Assembly: GCA_030615605.1 (NCBI GenBank)
Contig: JAUWYY010000017.1
Location: 1 to 53,582 of the forward strand
Length of the DNA: 53,582 nucleotides
Direction: 5' to 3'
Source: a bacterium
GTDB lineage: Bacteria > Armatimonadota > Zipacnadia > Zipacnadales > Zipacnadaceae
Part shown: positions 17,389-26,022 of the stretch, in pieces
Position numbering within the stretch: position 1 is the stretch's first letter
Layout of the letters: each line of letters opens with the position of its first letter
Program-made: the position numbers and the translations under genes
Notes under the pieces: model-generated
The model's database searches: none
The model's input: only the letters and a program-made list of their open reading frames with translations
Told to the model about the DNA's origin: nothing

Positions 17389-17754
17389 TTAGTCTCCAGT
17401 CTCCATGATGGCGTCCATACTGGCCGAAGTCTCGCAGATCAGCCTCTCAAAGTGCAACTTGTGGGGACGCACAATCTCGGCGATTAGGTAGTCGGCGTAG
17501 CCTGAGATGAGTACGTCAGCCACATCGAAGCAGGCGTCCTCGGTCAGTCTCAGACAATCCTCGACGGCTGGGCCCTCGAGAAACGCCCACTGATTCCTTT
17601 CTTCATTTGCTTCCGCCCGTTTTGCCAGGCTGGCCCCCCTCTTTGATATACACGCTACCTCACGTCCCACGCGCAACAGGAACGGTGAGCCCTGTGGTTT
17701 ACCCCAAACGCACGCCGACGTATTCCATCCAGAGTTGGCAACTAGGTTTGCCAA
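17389..17754 (-). CDS. Uncertain 121-residue protein, probably the tail of a lost gene
   Basis: The last ~70 residues look protein-like (FLEGPAVEDCLRLTEDACF, then ADVLISGYADYLIAEIV). The first half, which overlaps the end of the peptidase gene, does not, and no good ribosome site precedes ATG 17754. I therefore suspect that only about 17389-17605 is a relic C-terminus of a larger gene. Family not recognised. Confidence 0.35.
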   Translation of the reverse strand: MANLVANSGWNTSACVWGKPQGSPFLLRVGREVACISKRGASLAKRAEANEERNQWAFLEGPAVEDCLRLTEDACFDVADVLISGYADYLIAEIVRPHKLHFERLICETSASMDAIMETGD

Positions 17755-18310
17755 ACGCCTCGATTAGGAACCCCTCTTCGTTGTCTGGTGGGTCCTTCTT
17801 CAAGGCGGCTGTGAAATCAACCAGTAAGTCTCCCTTGTTAGTGTATCTTTCTGTGAGCCATTTGTAGAAATCTGCCCACACCCAATAAGAAGGTTGTTCG
17901 TGTAGACCCGAACTCCTACATATCATACTCGACCGAAAGTCGTAGAGGCATTCCGGATTGTCCCAGCCCAACTTCAAACGAACATACTCAGCCATTGCCT
18001 GCATAAGCCATTCACTACATTGCCGGAAATTCTGCGCTACATGAGTTCCTTCGTGGATTAGGAATCCTTTGTCCGCGACATGAACCCTGTCGGGGTTAAA
18101 CTTGATGTTATCATCCCAGCTGGCCGCGTCTAGATTCGGGTCTTTCTTCATGGAAATGTTGATACGTTGTCGGAAGGACAGCTGGGCCAGCTCAAGGATT
18201 CTTGGATATTTGATATCAAAATACTCCTGCAATTGCCCAGCTCTGTTGTGAAGCTCAGGGAAATGTGAATAATCCAAACGGCAATACTTACCTTCGATAA
18301 CGCAGCCCAC
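17699..18310 (-). CDS. Basic secretory protein-like zinc peptidase (BSP family)
   Basis: About 203 residues from GTG 18310, ten bases after GGAGG. It has HEGTH at residues 86-90 (HExxH zinc motif) followed by QAMAEYVRLKLG, the combination that marks plant basic secretory protein-like peptidases and their bacterial relatives. No clear signal peptide is visible at this start, so export is uncertain. It stands alone between the catabolic cluster and another oxidoreductase. Its 3' end overlaps the doubtful frame at 17389-17754. Confidence 0.72.
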   Translation of the reverse strand: MGCVIEGKYCRLDYSHFPELHNRAGQLQEYFDIKYPRILELAQLSFRQRINISMKKDPNLDAASWDDNIKFNPDRVHVADKGFLIHEGTHVAQNFRQCSEWLMQAMAEYVRLKLGWDNPECLYDFRSSMICRSSGLHEQPSYWVWADFYKWLTERYTNKGDLLVDFTAALKKDPPDNEEGFLIEAFGKPSCQLWMEYVGVRLG

Positions 18311-18529
18311 CTTCTGCCATCCTCCTTTTTTGTCCTGCTCTATGTCCCCTAGCTGCTACAACCGCCGACGCCCTTGCCGCGGGCAAAGACTATTCGGCAA
18401 GTCTAGTAAATCACTTTGACCCTGGGTGGCTCCCCATTATTCAAACCACGCCGGTCCCGCTGGTTGATATGGGAAACGCGGGCTGGTAGCACACACTCGC
18501 GCCCTCGCACGCTGAATCGGCCATGGTCC

Positions 18530-19525
18530 TCAAAGCTCGCAAGGTGTGCCCTCCTCCAGCGACTGCACAATCTGTTCAATCACTCGTGTCACCGCCAATC
18601 CATCCTCACCCGAACAGGTCGGCGCTTGGTCGTTCAGGATGCAGTCAATAAAGTGCTGGAAGGGCAGCAGCTCTGTAGTGGTGGGATCGAGTATGAAGGG
18701 CGTCTCATGGTATTCGTTGGTAGTCACTTCTATACCTTCCCTGTCGGCCTCGATGCCGATCTTGCCCTCCGCGCCCAGGACATCAATTTTGAAGTCAATC
18801 ACGCTCCGCCACGATCGCGGCAATATCCAAGACGACTCAATGGTGGCGATGGCATCATCGAACACCAGTTGCGCCTGCACCGCGTCGTAGCAGTCGATGC
18901 CCTGCGCTTCCAGTACACCTCGGCAGCCCACGGCAAAGACGCTGCGCACCTCTTGTGCCAGCAGCCAGCGCAGGATGTCCACTAAATGGGGGAACAAGAA
19001 CCACTGCGGGCCACTGCGGCTCGCCCAGCTCAACCACTTTGTAGGCACCACAATTTGGTCACTGAGCCGGGCATAGCAGACGACGGGCTTCCCAATCTTG
19101 CCGCTTGCAATGACCTGCCTGGCATGAGCGATAGGTGGATACCAACGGTTGTGGAAATTCACCATCAGCTTGGTGCCCGCGGCGTCGCGAGCTGCCAGAA
19201 TCTGGGCACACTCCCGGCTCGACATGGCCAGGGGCTTTTCGATCAGCACATGCTTTCCCGCCGCCAGCATCATCAGTGCCGCATCGGTGTGGGCAAAGTC
19301 AGGCGTAGCAATGCTGACAAGGTCTATCTCGTCGTCCTGCGCGAGCTCCTCAAGCCGTGTCGTGTACCGCACACCGAACTTGCTGCCCACCGACTGCGCT
19401 CGCTCCTTGCTGCGGCTCCACACGCACTCCAATTCGGTGCGTTCCTCACGCTGGTAGGCACGTGCGTGGACCTCTCCGTAGATTCCCACACCAATAACGG
19501 CAGCTCTGAGCTTTGCTCTGGCCAT
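18530..19525 (-). CDS. Gfo/Idh/MocA-family oxidoreductase
   Basis: About 331 residues from ATG 19525 (MARAKLRAAVIGVG), with AGGAC about ten bases upstream. A 17-residue upstream extension is open but lacks a good start. It has IGVGIYG as the nucleotide loop, IEKPLAMS (the family EKP lysine), VNFHNRWYP and FPHLVDILRW for the substrate side. This is a distinct subfamily from the copies at 1-738 and 6654-7706. It has no same-strand partner closer than 200 bases, so it is probably monocistronic. Substrate unknown. Confidence 0.9.
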   Translation of the reverse strand: MARAKLRAAVIGVGIYGEVHARAYQREERTELECVWSRSKERAQSVGSKFGVRYTTRLEELAQDDEIDLVSIATPDFAHTDAALMMLAAGKHVLIEKPLAMSSRECAQILAARDAAGTKLMVNFHNRWYPPIAHARQVIASGKIGKPVVCYARLSDQIVVPTKWLSWASRSGPQWFLFPHLVDILRWLLAQEVRSVFAVGCRGVLEAQGIDCYDAVQAQLVFDDAIATIESSWILPRSWRSVIDFKIDVLGAEGKIGIEADREGIEVTTNEYHETPFILDPTTTELLPFQHFIDCILNDQAPTCSGEDGLAVTRVIEQIVQSLEEGTPCEL

Positions 19526-19707
19526 GGCTGGCTGTGTCCTTCCTCTATCAAACGTCGGCAGAACCGCCTCGCACACCGCCCCCCTGCAGCAGGCGAACAG
19601 CCGTATTCTACGCGGGGTGTGATCAGACCTCCCGACGGGTGTTGAGCGTAAGTCAGCTTTGATCCGTAGAGCGGTAGACTGGGATGTCGCATACGCCTTG
19701 TTGGTGC

Positions 19708-19842
19708 GTGTAGCATTCCCTGTTTACTGCACTAATTCCTTCTGCTGCAGACCATTTAGCTAGAAAAGACCTGGGACTGGAAGATCTCTGACGAAGATTG
19801 TGCCCGGAATTGAACAAGTATGACAACTCCGGGCCGGAATCC
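19708..19842 (+). repeat. Dispersed repeat, copy A (partner about 43144-43268)
   Basis: The stretch from TAGCATTCCCTG through ATTGAACAAGTATGACAACTC recurs at 43144-43268 with substitutions and small indels; I estimate 75-80% identity by eye. The best-conserved core is GAATTGAACAAGTATGACA. This copy adjoins transposase debris, so it may be the end of an insertion element or a derived miniature element. Confidence 0.6.
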
Positions 19843-19866
19843 TCCGTGTGATTTCTCGTAGCTTCC

Positions 19867-19947
19867 AACATTTTCCGCGTGACGCACCCATTTCGCCTCA
19901 ATCTTCACCAGTGGCTCCCGCACAGTAGTCAGACTCCAGTGGGCCAT
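19867..19947 (-). mobile_element. IS1380-like transposase remnant
   Basis: The minus-strand translation includes MAHWSLTTVREPLVKIE followed by AKWVRHAENV, close to the conserved WSLTTLREKLIKIGAK-VRH block near the C-terminus of IS1380-type DDE transposases. The rest of the gene is absent and the frame continues into unrelated sequence, so this is a dead fragment about 27 codons long. Confidence 0.55.
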
Positions 19948-20288
19948 CTCTTGGGGCAATACCAGCCGCCGACCGAAGACGCTCGCTCCGCAGTCACAGG
20001 CCTGCGCGGCCGTTGGCACGAGCTGGTGCGCGGCTATCAGCTCTGGTCGTCCTCGTCCCGCATTCGCGCCTCCACTGCAGCCCTGTAACGTGCGTACACT
20101 CGCAGAACAGCCCGAATCAGCCTTCTGCTTAGACTAGTGGCGGGCAGCCGCCGGCACACGCTTACTCATAGCTCTTGAACAACTCGCCCAAGCCGGTGGT
20201 ATTGATGATCTTTTGGGCGCGGGGACGACCATAACGGGGGAACCACCAGGCTCCCTCCTAGCCGTTCAGAGACTTGACATTCTTACGG

Positions 20289-21335
20289 CTACTTGAGGAT
20301 ACGCTTGAACAGGCCGAGGATGCCCTGCCGCCACGCGACGCGGTGGGTAACCCCGGTTCCTGAGTCGGACTCTGTCTTATGGTCCAGATACCATTGATAC
20401 GAGCGGATTAGTGCCTCGGCGTTGCTGTGCTGCGCCCGCCAGCCCAGGACCTCTTTGATCTTGTCAACCGCCACATAGCTATCGGTGTCCGCGGTGCCGT
20501 AGACCCACTTGTATAGTGGCGAGAGGTGCAATACTTCAAGAACAGCCAGGGCTGGCTTCACCAGCCAGGCCGGGGTGGTCATAACCCGCGCGCTGTTGCC
20601 GGCATAGTCGCACAGGGCGCCGACGTCCTCGGCGACAGTATCGTACTCTTCCGCCCCCACGTTGTAGGTGTCATTGACCTTGTCAGGAGGCTTGGTGGCA
20701 CACAGCCAGATAGCCGCGCAGAGGTCTTCGACTTCGAGCAGTTGATAGTGGTTATTGCCGTTGCCGATAATAGGTATGCGGCAGCCCGACTCCACCCAGT
20801 CGTAGAGAATTTGGAATACGCCCAGTCGCGCCGTACCGATGAAGGTCTTGGGCCGGATTATCGGCACACACAGGCCCTGGGCACGGAACTTCTCGCAGAC
20901 CTGCTCAGCTTCAATCTTGCTCTCTCCGTAAGGGCCGACGCCAACCAGTTTGTGGTCCTCGTAGAGTGGATGAACCTTGGGCACACCGTACACAGCCGTC
21001 GAAGAGATGTAAACCACTCGGGGGATGCCCAGCTCCTGGGCGACAGTCAGCACCGTGCGCGTACCCGCCACATTCACAGAAAAGATGTCCTCGCTCTTCC
21101 ATAGCGGCAGCGCCGCGGCAGCGTGGATTATGCAGGAGATGTCCCGATTCTCTAGAGCGTCCCGGACAGCCTGGGCATCGCGCACGTCTGCGTCAACGAA
21201 GATCGTACCCTCGGGATACTCCGACTCCTCGAAAGCCGCGATGTCCAACAGGACACAGTCGCCTTCTCCCTTTTGGGCGAAGTAGTTGGCTACATGATAA
21301 CCCAAGAACCCAGCCCCGCCGGTTATCACTATCAT
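20289..21335 (-). CDS. NAD-dependent epimerase/dehydratase (extended SDR)
   Basis: A 348-residue protein starting MIVITGGAGFLG, the extended-SDR NAD loop, with an SSTAVYG segment (catalytic Ser/Thr) and the YGESK active-site pair Tyr-x3-Lys. A middle stretch, GNGNNHYQLLEVEDL, resembles nucleotide-sugar epimerases and 3-beta-HSD-like members. GAGGAGA lies upstream of ATG 21335. It probably acts on a nucleotide sugar or similar substrate in envelope polysaccharide synthesis. About 90 bases separate it from the GmhB-like gene on the same strand, a surface-sugar enzyme, so co-transcription is plausible. Confidence 0.88.
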   Translation of the reverse strand: MIVITGGAGFLGYHVANYFAQKGEGDCVLLDIAAFEESEYPEGTIFVDADVRDAQAVRDALENRDISCIIHAAAALPLWKSEDIFSVNVAGTRTVLTVAQELGIPRVVYISSTAVYGVPKVHPLYEDHKLVGVGPYGESKIEAEQVCEKFRAQGLCVPIIRPKTFIGTARLGVFQILYDWVESGCRIPIIGNGNNHYQLLEVEDLCAAIWLCATKPPDKVNDTYNVGAEEYDTVAEDVGALCDYAGNSARVMTTPAWLVKPALAVLEVLHLSPLYKWVYGTADTDSYVAVDKIKEVLGWRAQHSNAEALIRSYQWYLDHKTESDSGTGVTHRVAWRQGILGLFKRILK

Positions 21336-21427
21336 TCCTGAAAATCTCCTCGAACAGCATCATTGCCCAACGTTACCTACTCCATACACGCATGGCGGCT
21401 CATTATACCGACGCGCAATAAGAACGG

Positions 21428-22015
21428 TCAAGAAAGCGCTGCATTTGCTGGAGGCGGCCCGACGTCTGCGAGGATAATCTCAGCCGCCTCCGCCAGGTCT
21501 TCTACCTCATAGTCGGGCGCTACGACCATCTTTTCGCGCTGGCGCTGGGTGCGCTCATCGGTGTAGTGAGTCTGCACCCAGAGGGTGGTGCAGCCGACAG
21601 CGGCCCCGGCCTGAATATCACGGGCTGAATCGCCGACGAAACAAGAACACGCCAGGTCGAGTCCCCACTTGGCGGCCGCCTTCCACAACATCCCCACTTG
21701 CGGCTTGCGGCAGCGACACTCATCTTCGTCAGTATGAGGGCAGAACTGGATGCCCAGCACCCGCCCGCCGGCCCGACGTATCTCGATCATCATCCGCCAG
21801 TGAATATCCATCAGGCGCTGCTCTGAATACAGACCCTTGGCTATGCCTGCCTGATTGGTGATTACATAGACCTCCCAGCCGGCCTCAGTGAGCTTGCGGA
21901 TAGCCGCCAGCGCACCGGGACAAAACTGAAACTCGTCCCAACTCTCGACATAGCCGGGCCCATCTATGTTTATTACTCCATCGCGATCCAGCAATATCGC
22001 CGGCTTGCGGCGCAT
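21428..22015 (-). CDS. gmhB: D-glycero-D-manno-heptose 1,7-bisphosphate 7-phosphatase-like HAD phosphatase
   Basis: About 195 residues from ATG 22015 (MRRKPAILLDRDG), ten bases after GGGAG; a TTG at 22072 would add 19 unlikely residues. HAD motifs are LLDRDGVIN (Asp10 nucleophile, Asp12), VITNQAG, the KPQVGM lysine region and FVGDSARDI. A Cys/His insert, CPHTDEDECRCRKP, forms the structural zinc site typical of GmhB and histidinol-phosphate phosphatase domains. The expected reaction is removal of the C7 phosphate during ADP-heptose synthesis for lipopolysaccharide. It is divergent from thiD with about 90 bases between starts. Confidence 0.87.
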   Translation of the reverse strand: MRRKPAILLDRDGVINIDGPGYVESWDEFQFCPGALAAIRKLTEAGWEVYVITNQAGIAKGLYSEQRLMDIHWRMMIEIRRAGGRVLGIQFCPHTDEDECRCRKPQVGMLWKAAAKWGLDLACSCFVGDSARDIQAGAAVGCTTLWVQTHYTDERTQRQREKMVVAPDYEVEDLAEAAEIILADVGPPPANAALS

Positions 22016-22103
22016 CAGTTGCTGCTCCCAGGTAGGTATAAAGTTGCTATATGGCGAATAGTAGTGGTGCAAGCCAGTTATTCAATGGGATGATATCAAC
22101 TAT

Positions 22104-22916
22104 ATGTCTGAACGAGTCCAACCGAACATTCCCGTAGCTATGACTATCGCCGGCTCGGACTCTGGCGGTGGCGCCGGCATTCAGGCTGACCTGAAGACAT
22201 TCGCCGCCCTCGGTGTATATGGGACCTGCGCGATTACCGCCATCACCGCCCAGAACACCGTCGGCGTCCAGCAGGCTCATCCGCTACCGCCGGAGCTGGT
22301 CGCTGCGCAGATAGATTCTATCATATCAGACCTGCCCTGTCACGCGGTGAAGACGGGGATGCTGGCCAACGCTGCGATCATAGAGATGGTGGCCGACCGC
22401 ATCCGGCACCACAACATTCCCCACCTGGTAGTAGACCCGGTAATGGTGGCGACGTCGGGGGGCATGTTGCTGTTGGAGGCGGCCGAGGCGGTCTACATTG
22501 AGCAGCTTTTCCCGCTGGCCGAGGTCATCACACCCAACGCAGCGGAGGCCAGCGTGCTGCTGGACCGGCCCGTCGAGAGTATCGCGCAGATGCGGCAGGC
22601 AGCGGCGGCGCTGTGCGAGTTAGGGCCGCGGGTAGTAGTTGTCACCGGCGGACACCTGAGCGACAACGCAATTGACATTGTCTATGACAGTGAAAGTGAT
22701 GACTTGCGCGAACTAACGTCACCGAAGGTAGCCAGCGCCGGGACCCACGGTAGCGGTTGCACCTTTTCGTCGGCAATAGCAGCGTACTTGGCGAAGGGGA
22801 GCGACCGCCTTGAGGCAATCAACCAAGCCAAGCAGTTTACCACGCAGGCGATTGCGGCAGCCCTGCCGCTTGGTGAATGTCCAGGGCCGGTTAATCCCGG
22901 AACATTTATCAGATAG
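22104..22916 (+). CDS. thiD: Hydroxymethylpyrimidine/phosphomethylpyrimidine kinase
   Basis: A 270-residue ribokinase-fold protein. The N-terminus has TIAGSDSGGGAGIQADLKT, the HMP-binding signature. It then has KTGMLAN, VDPVMVATSGGMLL and a C-terminal GTHGSGCTFSSAIAA (anion hole and catalytic base). It phosphorylates HMP and HMP-phosphate in thiamine synthesis. Its ribosome site is weak (GGGATGA). No other thi gene is in the window. The methyltransferase gene follows after 40 bases and may be co-transcribed. Confidence 0.95.
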   Translation: MSERVQPNIPVAMTIAGSDSGGGAGIQADLKTFAALGVYGTCAITAITAQNTVGVQQAHPLPPELVAAQIDSIISDLPCHAVKTGMLANAAIIEMVADRIRHHNIPHLVVDPVMVATSGGMLLLEAAEAVYIEQLFPLAEVITPNAAEASVLLDRPVESIAQMRQAAAALCELGPRVVVVTGGHLSDNAIDIVYDSESDDLRELTSPKVASAGTHGSGCTFSSAIAAYLAKGSDRLEAINQAKQFTTQAIAAALPLGECPGPVNPGTFIR

Positions 22917-22956
22917 AGCATCGCAGCTTGCTAGAAAGAACGGCACGCCAACAATA

Positions 22957-23601
22957 ATGAATGATGACGAAGAGACCACAAAATCCGGTAGCGATCATTA
23001 CTTCACTGCGCAGCCGCATGCCAAGTCACAACCCGAGCAGTTCACCATCTCGGTGCAAGAAGTGGAGCTGACGCTGACTTCCGACCGCGGTGTCTTCTCG
23101 CACGGGCGGCTTAACGATGGCACGCTGCGGCTGCTCAAGAAAATGGAACTGCCGGAGACAGGAGACTTCCTGGATCTGGGCTGCGGATATGGCGTGATCG
23201 GGCTGGTGGCGGCCAAACTGCGGCCAGAGGCCCGCGTGACGATGGTGGACATCAACGAGCGGGCCACTAAGCTCGCCGCCCACAACGCCCAGGCCAACGG
23301 AATACGCAATGTCGAGGTGCTCACCGGTGACGCCCCGCAGGTGCTGGGCGAGCGGCGTTTTGATGTGGTGCTGTGTAACCCGCCGATTCGCGTGGGCAAG
23401 CCCAAGCTCTACGAGCTGATAGCTGATGCCGCCGAGCGGCTACATCCCGGCGGTGTTCTATGGATGGTCATCCACACGCGACAGGGCGCCAAGAGCCACC
23501 TTCGCGAGCTAGCACGACTGTTTTCCAAGTGTGATACCGTCTCACGCAAGTGGGGTTATCGAGTATTCAGATGCGAAAAACAACCACAGGAGGTAGATTG
23601 A
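22957..23601 (+). CDS. RsmC-like class I SAM-dependent methyltransferase
   Basis: About 214 residues from ATG 22957 (MNDDEETTKSG). It shows the RsmC C-domain pattern: HYFTAQP, GVFSHGRLNDGTLRLL, LDLGCGYGVIG (SAM loop), and NPPIRVGK (catalytic NPPF-like motif). RsmC methylates guanine 1207 of 16S rRNA at N2; here only the catalytic half is present, about 210 instead of 340 residues, as in many bacteria. The ribosome site is weak. The next gene begins one base after its stop. Confidence 0.85.
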   Translation: MNDDEETTKSGSDHYFTAQPHAKSQPEQFTISVQEVELTLTSDRGVFSHGRLNDGTLRLLKKMELPETGDFLDLGCGYGVIGLVAAKLRPEARVTMVDINERATKLAAHNAQANGIRNVEVLTGDAPQVLGERRFDVVLCNPPIRVGKPKLYELIADAAERLHPGGVLWMVIHTRQGAKSHLRELARLFSKCDTVSRKWGYRVFRCEKQPQEVD

Positions 23602-23602
23602 T

Positions 23603-24118
23603 ATGGATGTCTTTGAGGCGATTCAGCAGCGGTACAGCGTACGGCAATACCGCCCGCAGCCCGTTGAGCCGGAGAAGCTTGAGCGTGTCCTGGAGGCGGC
23701 ACGCCTCGCCCCGTCGGCGGGCAACCGCCAGGAGTGGCGTTTCGTGGTGGTGCGTGACGAGCAAGCCCGCCAGCAATTGATGGCAGCAGCAGGCGGCCAG
23801 GCCTTCGTCGGGCAGGCGCCGGTGGTGATTGCTGCCTGCGCCGAGACCAATGAGCACACAATGAAGTGCGGGCAGGCTTCCTATCCCATTGACGTGGCTA
23901 TCGCCCTGGAGCATATCGCCCTGCACGCCACCGAAGAGGGCCTGGGGACCTGCTGGGTCGGCGCCTTTGACGAGGCAGCCGTGAAGGAAGTTCTGGACAT
24001 CCCCCCGGCGATTCGAGTGGTGGAGTTGATGCCGCTGGGTTATCCGGCAGATCAGCCCAAACCGAAGCAGCGCCTGGCGCTGGATGAGATCGTCTTCCAC
24101 GAAAAGTGGGGGGAGTAA
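23603..24118 (+). CDS. Nitroreductase-family FMN protein
   Basis: A 171-residue small nitroreductase: RYSVRQYRPQPV at the N-terminus (FMN phosphate contacts), RLAPSAGNRQEWRFVV, ASYPIDVAIALEHI and the GLGTCWVGAF stretch. ATG 23603 follows AGGAGG located within the end of the previous gene. Such proteins reduce nitro compounds, quinones or flavins with NAD(P)H; some dehalogenate or work in cofactor synthesis. The true substrate cannot be read from sequence. Confidence 0.92.
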   Translation: MDVFEAIQQRYSVRQYRPQPVEPEKLERVLEAARLAPSAGNRQEWRFVVVRDEQARQQLMAAAGGQAFVGQAPVVIAACAETNEHTMKCGQASYPIDVAIALEHIALHATEEGLGTCWVGAFDEAAVKEVLDIPPAIRVVELMPLGYPADQPKPKQRLALDEIVFHEKWGE

Positions 24119-24123
24119 CGGCA

Positions 24124-24189
24124 GCGCAACACCAGCACGACGACAGCGCAACACCAGCACGACGACAGCACAACAGCAGCACAACGACA
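24124..24189 (+). repeat. Three-unit 22-bp tandem repeat
   Basis: Two identical 22-base units (GCGCAACACCAGCACGACGACA) are followed by a third with four changes. They start six bases after the nitroreductase stop, between convergent genes. No hairpin or gene was seen in it. Confidence 0.9.
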
Positions 24190-24224
24190 CACATCAAGAC
24201 TGACCAGTGCCGCTGATGCCTGAT

Positions 24225-25640
24225 CTAGCTGGGCGGCAGGTGTATCGCCCGGCCCAGGCCGGCGAGAGCGGCCTCACCCACCGCCTCGCTCATCGTGGGA
24301 TGACTGTGAATGGTCTCGGCAATATCGCCCAGCGTTAGCCCCTTACGCACTGCCAGGGTGATCTCCGCGATCAGCTCACTGGCAGAAAGCCCGACTACCG
24401 TCCCGCCAACAATCCGCCCTGAAGAAGTCTCAGAGATCAGCTTGACAAATCCCTGGCGTGCCCCATAGGCAGTAGCCCGTCCCAGAGCGCTGAACGGAAA
24501 CTTGCCAACCTGGCAGTCGAAGCCGCAGTCCTCGATTTCGTGCTCCTGGACGCCCACCGAAGCAATCTCCGGGTGAGTGTAGATGACACCAGGCACCGCA
24601 TCGTAGTCAATCGGCTCGCCATCGTCGGCGTCCAGAGCATTTTCAACCGCGACAATGCCTTCGTGAGAGGCCAGATGAGCCAGGCCGACACCGCGGCGGA
24701 CGTCACCAGCTGCGTAAATGTTTTCGATACTGGTCTGGAGGCGATCGTTGACCACGATGCAGCCTCTATCCAGAGCCACCCCCAGTTCCTCCACCCCCAG
24801 GCCCTCAATATAGGCTCTGCGGCTGGTTGCCATCAGAATGAGGTCAGCCTCGACCACTTCACTCTCGCCGGCACAGTCTACAATCAGCCGCTTGCGATCA
24901 CCGCCATCTTCCAGACCGGTGGCACGCGCCCCGGCAAGTACGCGGATGCCCTGCCTGCTCACTGTACTCTCCAGCAGCTCACTGGCCTCGGCATCCTCCG
25001 TGGGAACAATCCGGTCCAGCATCTCAATCAGCGTAACCTTGCTGCCGAAACCGGCGTAGACCTGCGCCAGCTCGCAGCCGACTGCACCAGCGCCGATTAC
25101 CGCCAGGCTCTCTGGGACCTGATCCAGCGCGACCGCCTGGTCACTGTCAATGACGCTGCCGCTGTCAATGCCAGGAATCGGCGGGATAAAGGGGACAGAT
25201 CCGGTGCACAGGACGATCTTGTCGGCTTCAAACTCCGTAGTCTGCTCATCGCCAGTCACCTGCACGCGCGTCGGCTCCAGCAGCTTGCCGTGACCACGGA
25301 ACACAGTTATGTCATTGCCGTCCATAAGTGACTCGACGCCGGCCACCAGAGTCTTGATAGCGCGGGAGGCGTGACGCCGGACCCCGTCAAGGTCAATCTC
25401 GGGATCGGCGAACTTGATTCCCATGCGCCGGGCGCTGCCAGCCTGTTCGAGAATCTCGACGCAGCGCAGCAGCGCCTTGGAGGGAATGCAGCCCCGGTTT
25501 AGGCAGGTGCCGCCCAGCTCGCGGGCCTCCACGAGGGCGGTCCTGGCACCAAGTTGAGCTGCGCGGATGGCTGCGACATACCCAGCGGGGCCTCCCCCGA
25601 TAATGCCTATATCAAATTTGCCACTATCTGCTTTTTCCAT
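24225..25640 (-). CDS. lpdA: Dihydrolipoyl dehydrogenase
   Basis: A 471-residue flavoprotein from ATG 25640, six bases after AGGAGG. FAD loop IIGGGPAGYVAA, redox disulfide GGTCLNRGCIPSK (Cys46/Cys51), NAD loop VIGAGAVGCELA, second FAD site NIYAAGDV and the C-terminal HSHPTMSEAVGEA with the His/Glu catalytic pair are all present. It re-oxidises dihydrolipoyl groups of 2-oxo acid dehydrogenase complexes or glycine cleavage. No E1, E2 or gcv genes are nearby, so it probably serves complexes encoded elsewhere. Confidence 0.95.
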   Translation of the reverse strand: MEKADSGKFDIGIIGGGPAGYVAAIRAAQLGARTALVEARELGGTCLNRGCIPSKALLRCVEILEQAGSARRMGIKFADPEIDLDGVRRHASRAIKTLVAGVESLMDGNDITVFRGHGKLLEPTRVQVTGDEQTTEFEADKIVLCTGSVPFIPPIPGIDSGSVIDSDQAVALDQVPESLAVIGAGAVGCELAQVYAGFGSKVTLIEMLDRIVPTEDAEASELLESTVSRQGIRVLAGARATGLEDGGDRKRLIVDCAGESEVVEADLILMATSRRAYIEGLGVEELGVALDRGCIVVNDRLQTSIENIYAAGDVRRGVGLAHLASHEGIVAVENALDADDGEPIDYDAVPGVIYTHPEIASVGVQEHEIEDCGFDCQVGKFPFSALGRATAYGARQGFVKLISETSSGRIVGGTVVGLSASELIAEITLAVRKGLTLGDIAETIHSHPTMSEAVGEAALAGLGRAIHLPPS

Positions 25641-26022
25641 CTTTGCCTCCTGAATAAAGACGACCAATAACTTGCTGTACGAAGCATTAACAACGGTGGA
25701 GTGTTCGCGACAGTCTGGTAGTATCCCTTCTTCAGAACAAGCCTGCTTGGCAATTGCCTGCGATGGCTGGGTGCGGGCGGGCGCAGGTCAGGCCAGAATT
25801 GACACGCGCCGCAATCGCTGGTAGAGTTCTCGCAAGCGACGGGAGTTGCTGGTCTTGGGCGATGTCGCGGGCCTTGAACTCGCTCGGCGAAGGTTTCGCA
25901 CGGAAGCAACTGCGGGTGGCGGCCCCGGGACCGGACTAGTCGGGCTGTCGCTCCTTGGCGACGGGGCGTGGCCCGCGCCCCTCACCCGCAACGTTCACTG
26001 CAAACGAAGATCGGAATCGAAA
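25641..26022. other. Divergent intergenic region upstream of lpdA and a methyltransferase
   Basis: About 380 bases, noticeably GC-rich from 25760 to 26000. Several frames are open but none has a ribosome site or known motif. It should hold both promoters; no confident pair was identified. Confidence 0.4.

Larger units (their letters stand above)
19526..20288. other. Transposon debris and intergenic sequence
   Basis: About 760 bases without a complete gene. It contains a dispersed repeat (19708-19842), an IS1380-like transposase scrap (19867-19947) and, on the minus strand at 20162-20257, a 31-residue open tail with INTTGLGELFKSYE before a stop that looks like the end of a lost gene. The rest shows nothing recognisable. 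Confidence 0.55.

Noticed and set aside
24124..24189. CRISPR array
   Set aside because: Units are directly adjacent without spacers, only three copies exist, and no cas genes are present.
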